Positions 1 through 10,373 of a stretch of DNA of 64,000 nucleotides are shown here, piece by piece; within the stretch, counting starts at the first letter, position 1, and each line of letters begins with the position of its first letter. Below the pieces are notes generated by a model. It did no database searches. It saw only the letters and a list, made by a program, of their open reading frames with translations, and was not told the origin of the DNA. Source of the DNA: Taxillus chinensis (taxonomy: Eukaryota; Streptophyta; Magnoliopsida; Santalales; Loranthaceae); contig JAKCVP010000033.1 in the NCBI GenBank assembly GCA_023512835.1, positions 124,001 to 188,000 of the forward strand, in the 5' to 3' direction. The position numbers were made by a program, and so were the translations under genes.

Positions 1-2
1 AA

Positions 3-1190
3 GAACAAGACCAAGCCTTGGACGAAACGAACGAACCCAAGCCGCACCTCATGACTGCTCCCGGGGGCCGCTTACTCGCCACTCATGCTTTCGCTGATTC
101 GGGTGATCTCGCCTTCTCGTCTGACATTGAGTACACCTACGTAGATGATTCAGCAGAGGCCACGCAAATGTGCAAGGACCATGACGCCGATGTCCTTCAA
201 GCTGTCAAGGACGCCGCGCAACAAGATCTGGACTGCCAAGTCTGTTACAATCTCATGCTTGATCCGACCACAACGCCCTGTGGTCACACTTGGTGCCGGA
301 AATGTCTCGCTAGGATTCTTGACCACTCGAATTTATGCCCAGTCTGCCGGAGAAACTTGTTCCTCCCTGCCTCCCTCACACGCCATCCCAATAACAAGAT
401 GCTCGTGAACTTGCTTGGCGCCTTATGTCCGGACAAGGTGGAGGTACGCCGGCAGACAGTCGAAGCAGATGAAGCGGGTGTCGAGGGTCTGGATACTGCA
501 ATCTTTGTTTGCACGCCGAGTTTCCCAACAATTCCAACCTATTTGCACGTCTTTGAGCCGCGATATCGCCTGATGATTCGACGCGCCCTTGAAAGCAACG
601 GACGATTTGGTATGATTGCTTACAATGAGAATGGCATCGAGCAGGGAGCTCTGGGCAATTCTCAATTTATGGAATTCGGAACGATGCTGCAAATCGTACG
701 GTACCAACTACTACCCGACGGACGCAGCTTTGTGGAATGCAAAGGGGTCCATCGGTTCCGAGTCCTGTCGCACGGAGTCTTGGATGGCTATGTGGTTGGT
801 CGGGTTGAAAAGATTGAAGATATCTCCTTGTCAGAGGAAGAGCGCATTGAGGCTGAAGAAACGAGCGCCCCCGTGCCTGAAGACCAGGATCTCGCTGCGG
901 CGACTTCGTTGGACCGTCTGCCAACGTCGGACATGTTGCGCATCTGTCAGGACTTTGTTGCGCGGAATCGACAGTCGGCCGCTCGGTGGCTTCAAGGGCA
1001 AATCCTCGAAGCATACGGAGAGCCGCCAGATGACCCGGCGACATTTCCATATTGGCTTGCCAGCGTCCTCCCAATGAGCGATGCAGCAAAATACCAGCTT
1101 CTGCCCTTGAGTAGCGCTCGAGAGCGGCTGAAACTAGCGGTTAAGTGGATCCACGTCATCCAAGCATCGCAATGGTCAGTACTCCGCTGA
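3..1190 (+). CDS. RING-finger / LON substrate-binding domain protein, 5'-partial
   Basis: The reading frame is open to the left edge, so the start codon lies outside the window. Numbering from position 18, a C3HC4 RING finger is seen at about residues 73-110 (Cys73, Cys76, Cys88, His90, Cys93, Cys96, Cys107, Cys110). A LON N-terminal (substrate-binding) domain follows at about 160-385, beginning with the FVCTPSFPTIPTYLHVFEPRY stretch typical of the family. There is no AAA or protease domain, so this is the LONRF/CrgA-like type, probably an E3 ubiquitin ligase rather than a Lon protease. The family role is known only broadly; the substrate cannot be read from the sequence. A GTCAGT near the last codons could be a donor for a short extra 3' exon, but I found no convincing continuation. 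Confidence 0.85.
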   Translation, partial: EQDQALDETNEPKPHLMTAPGGRLLATHAFADSGDLAFSSDIEYTYVDDSAEATQMCKDHDADVLQAVKDAAQQDLDCQVCYNLMLDPTTTPCGHTWCRKCLARILDHSNLCPVCRRNLFLPASLTRHPNNKMLVNLLGALCPDKVEVRRQTVEADEAGVEGLDTAIFVCTPSFPTIPTYLHVFEPRYRLMIRRALESNGRFGMIAYNENGIEQGALGNSQFMEFGTMLQIVRYQLLPDGRSFVECKGVHRFRVLSHGVLDGYVVGRVEKIEDISLSEEERIEAEETSAPVPEDQDLAAATSLDRLPTSDMLRICQDFVARNRQSAARWLQGQILEAYGEPPDDPATFPYWLASVLPMSDAAKYQLLPLSSARERLKLAVKWIHVIQASQWSVLR

Positions 1191-1982
1191 GGCTTCTCAG
1201 GCTGGTAATCGAGGTGAGTGCATTCTCCCACGAAGTCCCACCTGAAGCCCCTCTTTCCCCGGTGATTAGAACCAATGATTGGTTGACGTTCCTCAGGTAT
1301 CGGGGCAATACCTGCAATGTCTTATGACTAGCCGTATTCATGGCCATGTGCATCTTCGTGGCCTTTTACAAACCAAATGCCGCCGTCGTAGCTCTCTGAA
1401 AACCAAGCAGCATCTGTGCTCCAGCACTATATCCCCAGACTTGCTTATGAACATTCTGCATTGGGCGGCGCCTGTCTTTATCGATTGCATAGCTGAGAAA
1501 ACGGGGTCGGCATGTCAACGCTCATAGATGATATTTAGGATGTGGATGGGATTGGGCCAAGATACCTGTCAGTTACTACATACTGATGCATATTTCCTAA
1601 ATGAATGAATCGCTACGTCGGTTGAGAGTGGGTTGAACCATGATCTGACTGCTGTCGTCTTGCAACTGCTACATGAGGGTTTGTACGAGTCTCTTTCCCC
1701 CCAGGAACTGCAGCGAGCGAGAAAGCCGCGTGGACTGTTGATGGAGCGTTGCAAAATAACTGCGCTTGCTCGACCACGGGAAGCTGTCCAGGTGGAACGT
1801 GCAGCCAGCTACAATGTACTCCACGTCCCTCCATACGATTTCGAGATCTCAAGACTTTCGCTCAGCCAGACCCTTACGCTCTCAGAGTGCCAGCCTACAC
1901 AGGGTGTGCTAGGTGGAGTCTCATTCAGCATAGCTTGTCGGCGCAATGCTCAGTCCCCCAGTCCCTGAGTACGTTACTACCT
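1191..1982. other. Intergenic, tandem genes
   Basis: The stretch holds the 3' flank of the RING/LON gene and the upstream region of the ChAPs gene. Short open frames exist on both strands, but none has domain content or a good splice partner. Confidence 0.6.
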
Positions 1983-4247
1983 ATGCCGCCAGATCCCAAT
2001 GCCATGTCAACAGAACTAACCCGCTCGAACAGGCTTGTGGAACAGGACGAATACTCTGCTGTCGACCTACGAACCGAGTCGCTGCAAGCTCTGCGAGAGC
2101 TTGGCCCGCCCGATCTTGTCCATGTGCTCAAGCAATCCACCAAATCACCACACAAGACGGTATGTGCCATTGGGCTGGGGAGCTGGCCGCATCTCGCGCA
2201 AGCACCACGCCAGGCTTGCGCATACGAGGAAAGCTATTGCTAATGCGTACACTTCAGAACGGAGTATACCACCATGTCACAGGGGTCGACGCATCCTCTT
2301 CCGCAAGCTTAGCAGCCTACGTAAACACTCTGATATTCTCGTCTCCTGACAAGTCGCAAAAGATAGTGTCGGGCACCTACTGGTACGTTCAGCATCACTG
2401 CCTGCTTCTAGTCACTACACATCGCTGACAATATCTCGGCAGCTGCTACAATGCCTTCTCCCGCCTCGACATGCGCGTTCAGGTGCAGATCCCGGGCTCC
2501 GTAGAGAGCTACTGCGTAGATGAGCGTGGAGAGAAGCGCACTACGTCAGATAAGTTGTGGCTCGAAACATATCTCTGTGCAGTGCTTCGAGCATACTCTT
2601 ATGCGGATGATGGAGCCGGCGATGCGATAAGACGAGTCATTGGCTGCCGCAGGTTTAATCCCATTACCAGTACAGAGTCGGAACACAGATTCCTTGACGC
2701 AGCAGAGCGCCTCTTTTGGGAAGGTGAGTGCTTCAAGCCTGATGCATATACCGTGATCCCTCTGCTAACATGATGCAGGCTGGCAGTTGGGCTCAGATCC
2801 AGAAGTACAGGTGCCGAACAATGTCTCAAATCATCTTACCTCGGGCCTCCTTAACTACATCACAACAACAGGGCGTTACACCTCTGGCATCAATCTCTTC
2901 GAGAAGCTGCGAAGTAGAGATTCAGAAATCTCAGCCTTATTGGCCCAAGTATACATTGCCGGTGACGAAGAAGTAAAGGCAGTGAGGTTGCTCCATGAAG
3001 CCGTCAAGGAACTGCCGATGAACTACACCCTTCTTGACACACAAGCGGCATTCCTGCATCGGAAGGGCCGCAGCGAGCTGGCACTGGAGGTTGCCAAACG
3101 CAGTGTCATTGCAGCTCCGAGCGAGTTTCGCACGTGGGCTCGCCTTGCTGAGATCTATATTGGTCTTGAGCAATATGACCTTGCTCTGCTGACGCTGAAC
3201 TCTTGCCCCATGTTTACATACCAAGACAAGGATGCACCCCGCGTACCGCCAGCCAAGGATATTCTGCTCCCTGTCATGTCGGAAACTATTTGCGAAGAGC
3301 TAGAAAACGTTGTGGAACCTGATGTAGACGCCATCCATCCCTCGCTGAGAAAGCTCGTCGCAGGTACCTTCAAGGGTACGTTTGAAAAGGCGTACAAGTT
3401 GCTAACGGAAATTGCAAAGAAGGTAGGTTGGGACCAATTGCTTAAGATCCGTTCGCAGGTCTTTGTGATGGAAGAAGAATATCGCAACGAACGTCCAGGC
3501 CACGCTGGGTCCGCTAGCCAATCGTCAATTGCAGCAAACGGTGTGAATGGCGTAACAGATAATGCATCGACAACTGCACTGAACGGAGATCTTGCAAAGC
3601 CCTCTCATACTGTTGCTAGCGAGACCGCGAAAGCTGGAGGTGAAGATGTCGACCCTGCGCACGGTGCATACACCTCCTTCCGCCACAAGCGCCTATGTGA
3701 GCGTTGGCTGGACAATTTGTTCATGGTTCTCTACGAGGATCTCCGCATCTTCACAATATGGCGAACAGAGATGAACCAATATCGCCGGGAACAAACACCT
3801 TACAACAAGAGTGCCGAGGAGTGGGAGGTACTGGCAGATCTTGCCGGGCGGCTGCACTACGAACGCGAAGCCTTCGAAGCCTGTCAAGCTTGTCTTGGAG
3901 TCAAGTTTAGCCCTCGAGCAATGGACGGCGTGCGGCAAATGTGGGAGAAAGAGGGCAATGTCAGAGACGTTGTGGGAGCTTTGGTGCGACAAGTGTGCTG
4001 GCAGTACCGATGGTACTCAGAGGTAAGTGCATGCTTCAGTGCGCACTACACATGGTCACTTTAAGCTAACACGGTCCAGTTTTGTCCGCCATTGCTACAG
4101 ACTATTCGTCGTCTGATTGAAGAAGAAGGAGGTTTGAAAGTCAACTCGCTGATCCAGGCTCAAAGTGTTCCCAAGCATGTCCAAGATCTGACTCGACAAT
4201 ACGCGAATATCTGCGTTGCCTTTCGCAGTTCCGGCACTGACACCTGA
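1983..4247 (+). CDS. BCH1/BUD7: ChAPs family exomer protein (Bch1/Bud7-like)
   Basis: Five exons: 1983-2159, 2258-2382, 2443-2723, 2779-4022 and 4080-4247, giving 664 aa. All four introns are 55-98 nt with GT..AG ends, and most carry recognisable branch sites (GCTGACA, GCTAACA, AGCTAAC). The product matches the Chs5-Arf1-binding proteins throughout: an N-terminal DLRTESLQALRELGPPDLVH block, a GVDASSSASLAAY block, VESYCVDERGEKR, GCRRFNPITSTE, then TPR-like helical repeats and RLCERWLDNLFMVLYEDLR. In yeast these proteins form the exomer coat at the trans-Golgi network and export cargo such as chitin synthase III to the plasma membrane. A low-complexity Ser/Ala/Asn-rich insert (about residues 433-475) separates the repeats. 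Met at 1983 is chosen because it precedes the conserved N-terminus; Met at 2004 is a second option. Confidence 0.93.
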
Positions 4248-4742
4248 AGGAAATAGCATCCCTGTACTGGCCTTGCATTGATGGCAGCGTTTTAGAGTTG
4301 CCAACTCGTTTCCTGAGCAGTGCTCTTTCTCAAGCAAGACCAGCGAGCATGAATAAATATAATAATGCCACTGACATGACAGAGATGATCCAACAAGCCA
4401 AGTCTCAATGACACACACCTCTCATGCCTTATTGATCTACGGACGCCGTTCGCGTGTTTCCGCTGACATCTGCTAATACCATCGGCCACGTAGACTGCCA
4501 CTGGTTTGTATCACTGGACCAACATGGAGCCCTCGAGCCATGACTTGTCCTACTGATGTTTACCTAGGTAGCCAGTCCTGACGAAAGGAGCTAGGTCACA
4601 ATGGGAATCCAAGACTTGCTCTTCTCTGTTCTATACCTAGGTCATATGTACATCAGTGCGCCCTTGCCTGGAAATCTTCTTGCACGCAAAGCGCTCTGCC
4701 GCAAAGCAAGCATAGCAGCTTGTCAAGCATATCAAGTATGTC
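4248..4742. other. Convergent 3' flanks
   Basis: This region lies between the ChAPs gene (+) and an MFS gene (-). It contains a TACCTAGGTA palindrome at 4561-4570 and a second TACCTAGG nearby at about 4636. No gene was seen. Confidence 0.6.
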
Positions 4743-6374
4743 CTACTCCTCCTTGGCACCAATCTTACCAACCTTCCTCAAGCCCCAAACGCTGAGGAAG
4801 ATAGTGACGCTGTTCAACCCTACGCAGAACCAAAAGCCAGCCTGATAACTCTTAACCAACGAATCCGGACCGGGCCCACCCTGTGACATGACAGACGAAG
4901 TAACCACCCCGCTAAGCGCGAGTCCAACACTCTTGCCCACTTGCGCAACAGTATTGAATACACCGCCCGCCAATCCCTGTGATTCATCAGGAAACTGCTT
5001 GCTAACGACCAGATTAGATATGGTGTACAAGCAATCGGGTCCGACGACCATGAGCGCCATGACGGGGAAAACGCCCTGCCAGTACGTCCACGCGGGATCA
5101 TTCAGCGCCATGAGGATCGACGACGCAAGCGTAAGCAGCATTGACCCTGTGATTATCGAGTCAGATCGGAACTTGTGCACAGTCGCGCCAATAAAGACGT
5201 TGACCAGCACGCCCGTGACCGATTCCGGGAGCAGGCGAATACTCGTTTGCAAGGCGCTGTTGCGCTGCACGAGTTGCAGCCAGAGCGAGACGAGCTGCTC
5301 GCCACCCATGAAGGCGCCCCAGGCGAAGAAGACGCCGCCGCATATACTTGCAAACACTGTGTTCTTCCAGAAGCGATTTGGGATCAGCGCTGGCTTGCGC
5401 GCGCGTTCTTGGCGGGATTCCCAGGCTATAAAGGCCGGGATTAGGAGAATGGAGAGGACGAGTAGCGTGAGGTTCTCCGGGCGTGTGATGGCGTGGAGGT
5501 CGGCGGTTATGCTGGCTAGGACGTAGCAGAGACAGGCTAGACTGCCGCTGATGAGGAGGGCGCCTACCCAGTCTATCTCTGTGCGCAGACGGGTGGACCA
5601 GTGCTTTGTCTCTGCTCCTGCTCCTGCTCTTGCTCCGGATCTTGCTCCAGTCTTGGATTCCAGGCCAAATGCAGCCATTAGACAGACAACGGCACTCAGC
5701 GCAGCGGCAATGTAGAATCCAACCCGCCACCCTACACCAGGCGCATCGACAAATACGCCTCCTAGCACTAATCCGACGGAGAATCCAAGCGGCTGTCCGC
5801 CTCCCATTGCAGCGAACGCAGCGTTCCTCCCTCTTCCTGGCGCGAAGCTTTGCATGATGATACTCACGCAGCTAGGCAAGATCATGCTCTGCGACAGCCC
5901 GCTCAGACCCCGGAAGACGAGCAACTGCGCCGCATTCTTGGACAGGGCTACACCGAGCACGAACGCAGCCTGGAGTCCTGCGCCGAGAACGTAGATGTTC
6001 TTGGCGCCGAAGACATCAGAGAGAGAACCGCAGAGGAGGAGTGTGCAGGCTGAGACGAGCGCGTTGATTGATTGGGGCCAGAGGAGAAGGGAAGAGTCCA
6101 GATTTGTCGAGGCTGCTATGGCTGGGAGTGCGGGGGTGAGGATGCCTGATGTGAAGCAGGTCAGGGTCGTTGCGATTGTCGTCGTGACTACTGCTATGAA
6201 TGAGGCTGAGCGCGCGGGCGCAGGCGGGGGGAGCTCGTCTGTGGGAGTGGTGGGATCACTGGCGGTCAAGGATGGGGGCTCTGCAGCTGTGTTTTTGGGA
6301 TCATTGAGGCGGATTGTGGACGCTGTGTGGCTGTTTGGGAGTGTTTCGAGGGATATAGTTGATGTTTGGGCCAT
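4743..6374 (-). CDS. MFS transporter, 14-TM drug:H+ antiporter (DHA2) type
   Basis: A single exon encodes 543 aa starting at Met (CAT at 6372-6374). The N-terminal 50 residues are Pro/Thr-rich and cytosolic. About 14 hydrophobic segments follow, with motif A (GSLSDVFGAKN) after TM2 and the motif-C-like stretch GGGQPLGFSVGLVLGG in TM5. A basic loop rich in Ala/Gly/Arg (SGARAGAGAE) separates the two halves. The architecture is that of fungal multidrug, aflatoxin- or azole-type efflux pumps of the plasma membrane. The substrate cannot be inferred. There is no biosynthetic cluster beside it, so a general detoxification role is more likely than export of a dedicated metabolite. Confidence 0.88.
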   Translation of the reverse strand: MAQTSTISLETLPNSHTASTIRLNDPKNTAAEPPSLTASDPTTPTDELPPPAPARSASFIAVVTTTIATTLTCFTSGILTPALPAIAASTNLDSSLLLWPQSINALVSACTLLLCGSLSDVFGAKNIYVLGAGLQAAFVLGVALSKNAAQLLVFRGLSGLSQSMILPSCVSIIMQSFAPGRGRNAAFAAMGGGQPLGFSVGLVLGGVFVDAPGVGWRVGFYIAAALSAVVCLMAAFGLESKTGARSGARAGAGAETKHWSTRLRTEIDWVGALLISGSLACLCYVLASITADLHAITRPENLTLLVLSILLIPAFIAWESRQERARKPALIPNRFWKNTVFASICGGVFFAWGAFMGGEQLVSLWLQLVQRNSALQTSIRLLPESVTGVLVNVFIGATVHKFRSDSIITGSMLLTLASSILMALNDPAWTYWQGVFPVMALMVVGPDCLYTISNLVVSKQFPDESQGLAGGVFNTVAQVGKSVGLALSGVVTSSVMSQGGPGPDSLVKSYQAGFWFCVGLNSVTIFLSVWGLRKVGKIGAKEE

Positions 6375-6888
6375 TTCATCTCCAAAGCTCAGTAACTGCT
6401 TTATGTAGGCTATTGGCCTTGTTCAGTTGGTGGTCAAACGGTCAAACAGTCATGTACAATGCAACACTTTTGCTCGACACCGCTGATCTTGCTGGGCAAC
6501 TAGCCGTGTTTGCGGATCGGTTGAGGATTTTATCGTAGGAGACTGGACATGCGGAGTATGTATAGGTAGAATAATATTCACTTGCCGTCAGATACTGCGA
6601 TTGCAATGGCGTTCTGGAAGCCGAAAGAATTTTAGCTGCGCGGCCGTTTATCCGCTACTGCGGAATGCCGCCCATGGGTGATAAATCATGCTTTGCCTCG
6701 CGCAGAAGAGACTTCTCCCCCTCACTCTACCCATCGAAGCTTGTTCTCTAGCTATGGCGGTGCAGGGACCCAGATTGCTACGTACGCATGTGTGCCGATG
6801 GTCTCCATCCTGCCGTGTGAACTCTTGGCTTGTACTTTGTGCGTTGGAAGCCTGAGAAGCTAAAGGTGTGCCTTCCATAGTGCTCGCT
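6375..6888. promoter_or_regulatory. Upstream region of the MFS gene
   Basis: This is the presumed promoter of the minus-strand MFS gene and also the 3' flank of the small candidate gene to its right. No TATA box or repeat stands out. Confidence 0.4.
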
Positions 6889-7268
6889 TCAAGTGAGGTC
6901 AATGAAGACCACCCACTTTGACCCTAGAGATGTGTAGCGAAACTCAGCGCCCACGCGGGCATCGATGCCATCATACTGTTTCTTCCATACTTGGGTTAGC
7001 TTTTGTGGAAATTGGCCCCAGGGCTGATATTCCCATGTACTGCGTAAGATCTTCCCCCGTCTCCAGTAAAGATGTGGTAGTTGAGTGTCCATCGGTGTAG
7101 AATACCGTTCGAGAAGCCAGCGACGGGTTTTGTTAAAGATAGCTGAAGCATACGTTCGATTGTAGTCCCGCTGTCAAACTAAGACCGGGGGGCCAATGCT
7201 GCGTCCACATCGGTCGGTGCTGATGGCGTGACAGTTACAAAGCTTGTGAGAAGCACTGCAAGCTTCAT
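6889..7268 (-). CDS. Candidate small secreted protein (about 103 aa)
   Basis: Exon 1 is 7239-7268 and exon 2 is 6889-7170, with an inferred 68-nt intron at 7171-7238 (GTAACT..GACAG). The start has a good context (CCACCATGA), and a TATATATA element lies about 100 bp upstream (7366-7374 on the opposite sense). The N-terminus MKLAVLLTSF looks like the start of a signal peptide. Exon 2 encodes a Trp/Tyr/Arg-rich 93-residue tail, including GQFPQKLTQVWKKQYDG. I recognise no family. A stop interrupts the unspliced frame, so the intron is required. A shorter 38-nt intron from a GTGGAC donor would keep a longer signal peptide. It could also be a relic gene. Confidence 0.38.
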
Positions 7269-8510
7269 GGTGGAGGCGTAGGAATGCACGGTGGAAACAA
7301 CACGCTCGGTGCGCGTTTCTTCTGAGTCGTCTGTATCGGGCTTATCACAGGATTCTACGAAGAAATATATATAAGGAGCCATCGGATCACAGGCTGTGTA
7401 GGTTTGCCGCCTCGCTCAGAAACGCCTCAATTCCAAGATTCAATCCCAGAAGGTGACGGACCAGGGTATTTCCCGAGAGAGAGGCCTTTTTTCCCAGTCT
7501 TTCGTCTTGTGGACAGGCGTTCAGACATTCACGCCAGTCTTTCTGGAAAGATGTCGAGGTTTTCGGTTTGAATATATTCTTTGGAACATCTCCCTCACTT
7601 GCTCGATGCCTGTGGCGAGCTCAAGGGCAGCATATGCAGCATGACAGACCCGAACCGGGAAGAAGTGTGCAGCAAAGCAGGCCATGAATACGGATGAAGA
7701 GCAGAGCGCACATTCCCTGGTGGATAGAAGATGAAGTGGAGAGCGTGAGAGGCTCCTCTCTTTTTCCTGCGGAACATCTCACCGCGCCGCTCCGAACACT
7801 CGGCCTATCCCTCTTTCCTTAGGTTCCTTACCAGTCTGAACCCTTTGCCCTTTTCCCCTTCAACCCGCGGGTCCTGCGACAGAAATCAACGAGCTACCCG
7901 TTCACTACTTGGAAACGATTCATTTGCCACCATTTACTATTTGCGGCCAATTGCGGGTACAGTGAGGAACAACGCGACGCATTGAATATGACCTACACCG
8001 AGAGACAATTGAAGTGCTATTCTATTTCCGCTAAAGGTACAACACGATCCAAGCTGATGACGTATACACCGTAAGCTGACAGTACATGTTGCTTGTTTAC
8101 CAGACCGAAGTTGCTGTTGACGAGATTCATCACCTCTCCAAAATCAGAGGGCTCAAAGCTGGTGGTGCAGCTTATTACTGGATTGCTGCAAAGCACGTGC
8201 GTGACCACGGACAATTTCTGTCAGTGAATTGGAAATTCAGACCGAAAATATCTGTGACAGTGTCAAGTCCTTCAAGGACATCTGTGATCAACAAAGTCCA
8301 CGGTGAAACGCGTGTCGAAAACCATTTCTGCTCGCCACTTTTCACCAAAAAGGAGCACCCTCACACAGCGTTCCTGCGACAAAACCTGACGTCCATCAGT
8401 ATAAAGCATGCTATCGCATTTCCACTTGCCCTTCTTCATTCAACAGTCTTGATCATCGCCCCACCTCCTGCTAGGACAGCAACCTATCGTCGAGACCGTC
8501 TTTTTTGACC
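7269..8510. promoter_or_regulatory. Divergent intergenic region with TATA element
   Basis: This region lies between the small candidate gene (-) and the coiled-coil gene (+). An AT-rich TATATATA stretch at 7366-7373 fits a TATA box for the minus-strand gene. The 8400-8500 part is pyrimidine-rich, like a 5' leader for the plus-strand gene. No further gene was seen. Confidence 0.45.
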
Positions 8511-9497
8511 ATGACTCGATCATTGAAGCGACGCGCTACCCCATCTCCAAGCAAGCCGATATGGGAGTTCGATACTCCAAGTCCTCTGCCTTGCCGTAAC
8601 GTCGTTGAGGAGGCCGAGGAAGAAGCTGCTGGAGTTCCCTATAAGAAGATGCGAACAGCCATGTACGCTGCTGCAGAACCGCGCTTGTCACGTCCGCCCA
8701 GTCGCCGTCGAAGCAGGAACAGATCTTTACCGATCCGTAACAGGCGCGCTACGGCCTCGGAGGACACAGACACGCTCAACGCCAGCGATACGTCTAGCTC
8801 TGAGTTAGAGTCATTCTCGGGGCCTTTTCAGGATGATGCAAACTTTACCTACGCGAGCCACATCATGGCTTCTGACGAACTCTCGATTGGGGAGCGCCTG
8901 CAGCAAGATCGATCGAAGAAAGAGATTGAGCATCTAAAAATGGAGAATGCCAGAGTGCGTGGACAAGTTCACAGAGTCACGGAACAGAGGAACGAAGAGC
9001 GCAAGGACCGGGTCCTCTACGAACGCTATTGCCACAGTCTTCTACAATCTCTGAATGATTTGCTGGAGAACAATGCAATACAGTACTCTCTCGATATGAA
9101 GAAGCAGAAAACCATGCTCTTCGAAAGAGTGTGCGATCTGATGGAGTCGAATGGCGACGTTCAAATTCCACCGCGGCTGCTGGGAATTCACGACTTCAAC
9201 AAATACCAGGTGCCCGAAGAGATCAAGCAGAACATCATCGACATATTGAAGAGGTATTCGTACGATCTGAAGAAGTTGAAGCAGAATGGGTCCAGGACAG
9301 ATTGGGCATACATCCGGCGAGAAATGCACAACTTTGCTGAGAAGTGGGAGGATATGACGGTTGATGTGCAGCCTGAAACCGAGAAATGGTTCCGGCAGTT
9401 GAAGAAGACGCTTGAGAAGATGGGCGAGTACACTGATTACCTGTACATGGCAGACAAACAGCCATTGTATCGGCTCAGTCGCGAACGTTCCTCTTAA
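8511..9497 (+). CDS. Hypothetical coiled-coil protein
   Basis: A single exon encodes 328 aa. The ATG at 8511 (ACCATGACTCG) is taken; the frame has no earlier ATG. The first 110 residues are basic and Ser/Arg/Pro-rich (RPPSRRRSRNRS), which suggests a disordered tail with possible nuclear signals, followed by an acidic Ser/Asp patch. Residues about 125-205 have heptad-like Leu/Glu/Lys spacing (QQDRSKKEIEHLKMENARV) consistent with a coiled coil. The C-terminal third is helical and charged with several Trp residues (ADWAYIRREM-like spacing). I do not recognise the family. Composition fits a structural or nuclear protein, but no function can be given. Confidence 0.72.
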   Translation: MTRSLKRRATPSPSKPIWEFDTPSPLPCRNVVEEAEEEAAGVPYKKMRTAMYAAAEPRLSRPPSRRRSRNRSLPIRNRRATASEDTDTLNASDTSSSELESFSGPFQDDANFTYASHIMASDELSIGERLQQDRSKKEIEHLKMENARVRGQVHRVTEQRNEERKDRVLYERYCHSLLQSLNDLLENNAIQYSLDMKKQKTMLFERVCDLMESNGDVQIPPRLLGIHDFNKYQVPEEIKQNIIDILKRYSYDLKKLKQNGSRTDWAYIRREMHNFAEKWEDMTVDVQPETEKWFRQLKKTLEKMGEYTDYLYMADKQPLYRLSRERSS

Positions 9498-10102
9498 GGC
9501 CATACGATAATGGCGGCCGTTTGCATACCGTTGGCCAGGGCATATATCTGCAGGAGAGCTTGGATCACTCGGTCAGTAAAGGTTTTCTTTTAACCGGGAG
9601 TAGTAGTGTTCGTGTTGCTAAATCGATTGTAGATGTTTCCCACCGAAGGGCTCGTTGAAGCGACTTGTACTAAATCGGTTCAAAGACATGAATGTGGATC
9701 ACCCACAATTGGACCGTACTGTCGATCTGACCAGCTGAGCGGGCGGAGTTGATGATGTTAGTGCTACTCTGTCCCAGGAAGAGGATTCACGACACGGTGA
9801 CGAATATGAGGATTCGATGATAATGTTGCTGGAGGAGAGGCTGGATGAGTAAGCGGGCGGCTCTGGCCGGTCTCATGGTCGTTGCTTCCTTGACTCGAAA
9901 GCAAGGACATCTTGTCAATTTTCTCTACTTCATTGGGTTCTGCAATCAACGTCCAAGATACTTTGAAATACCTGTTGGCCGTTCTCATCCAATCTCTGGC
10001 TTTCTTTCTGAACCGTCTTCTGGCCTGCTCGAAGAGAGTCCCTTTCCACCATAATGATCGCCCTGACGATTGAGAAGAGCGCTCCGCAGTTGCCGCATAA
10101 TC
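9498..10102. other. Convergent 3' flanks
   Basis: Region between the coiled-coil gene (+) and the 67-aa gene (-). No supported gene or repeat. Confidence 0.55.
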
Positions 10103-10373
10103 TTATGTTGGACTCGCAGCAATCGCTTCGACACTCTTCTGGTCACCGCGCCCCATAGCCCTAATCTCCTGTACAATCTGCTCCTGTCGCTGTCCAGACT
10201 TGTAGCCCAGGTAGTAGCCAATAGCCGACGGCAGCAACGTCACTGGGAAGGGCTTGTTGTACTTTGATGTGAGTATTGGATCTGTGAGCGTCAGAGAGCT
10301 CGTACTTTATCTTCCTCGTATGTGGGCATCGGGCAAGTAGACACATACCAACGAGTCTCGACCACGCGCCCAT
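10103..10373 (-). CDS. Small single-pass membrane protein, 67 aa, spliced
   Basis: Exon 1 is 10349-10373 (25 nt) and exon 2 is 10103-10281, joined across a 67-nt intron (10282-10348; GTATGT..CTCACAG). The product starts MGAWSRLVDPILTSKYNKPF, continues with a hydrophobic stretch (PVTLLPSAIGYYLGY, about residues 21-35), and ends in a charged helix (QRQEQIVQEIRAMGRGDQK). Both splice sites are consensus, and the join restores a smooth frame to a TAA. Size, one hydrophobic segment and a basic/acidic tail resemble small inner-mitochondrial-membrane or ER proteins, but I do not recognise the family. The gene is easily missed because neither exon is a long open frame. Confidence 0.7.

Noticed and set aside
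8086..8508. 140-codon frame before the coiled-coil gene
   Set aside because: Leader-like composition and no domain; it ends just before the accepted ATG.
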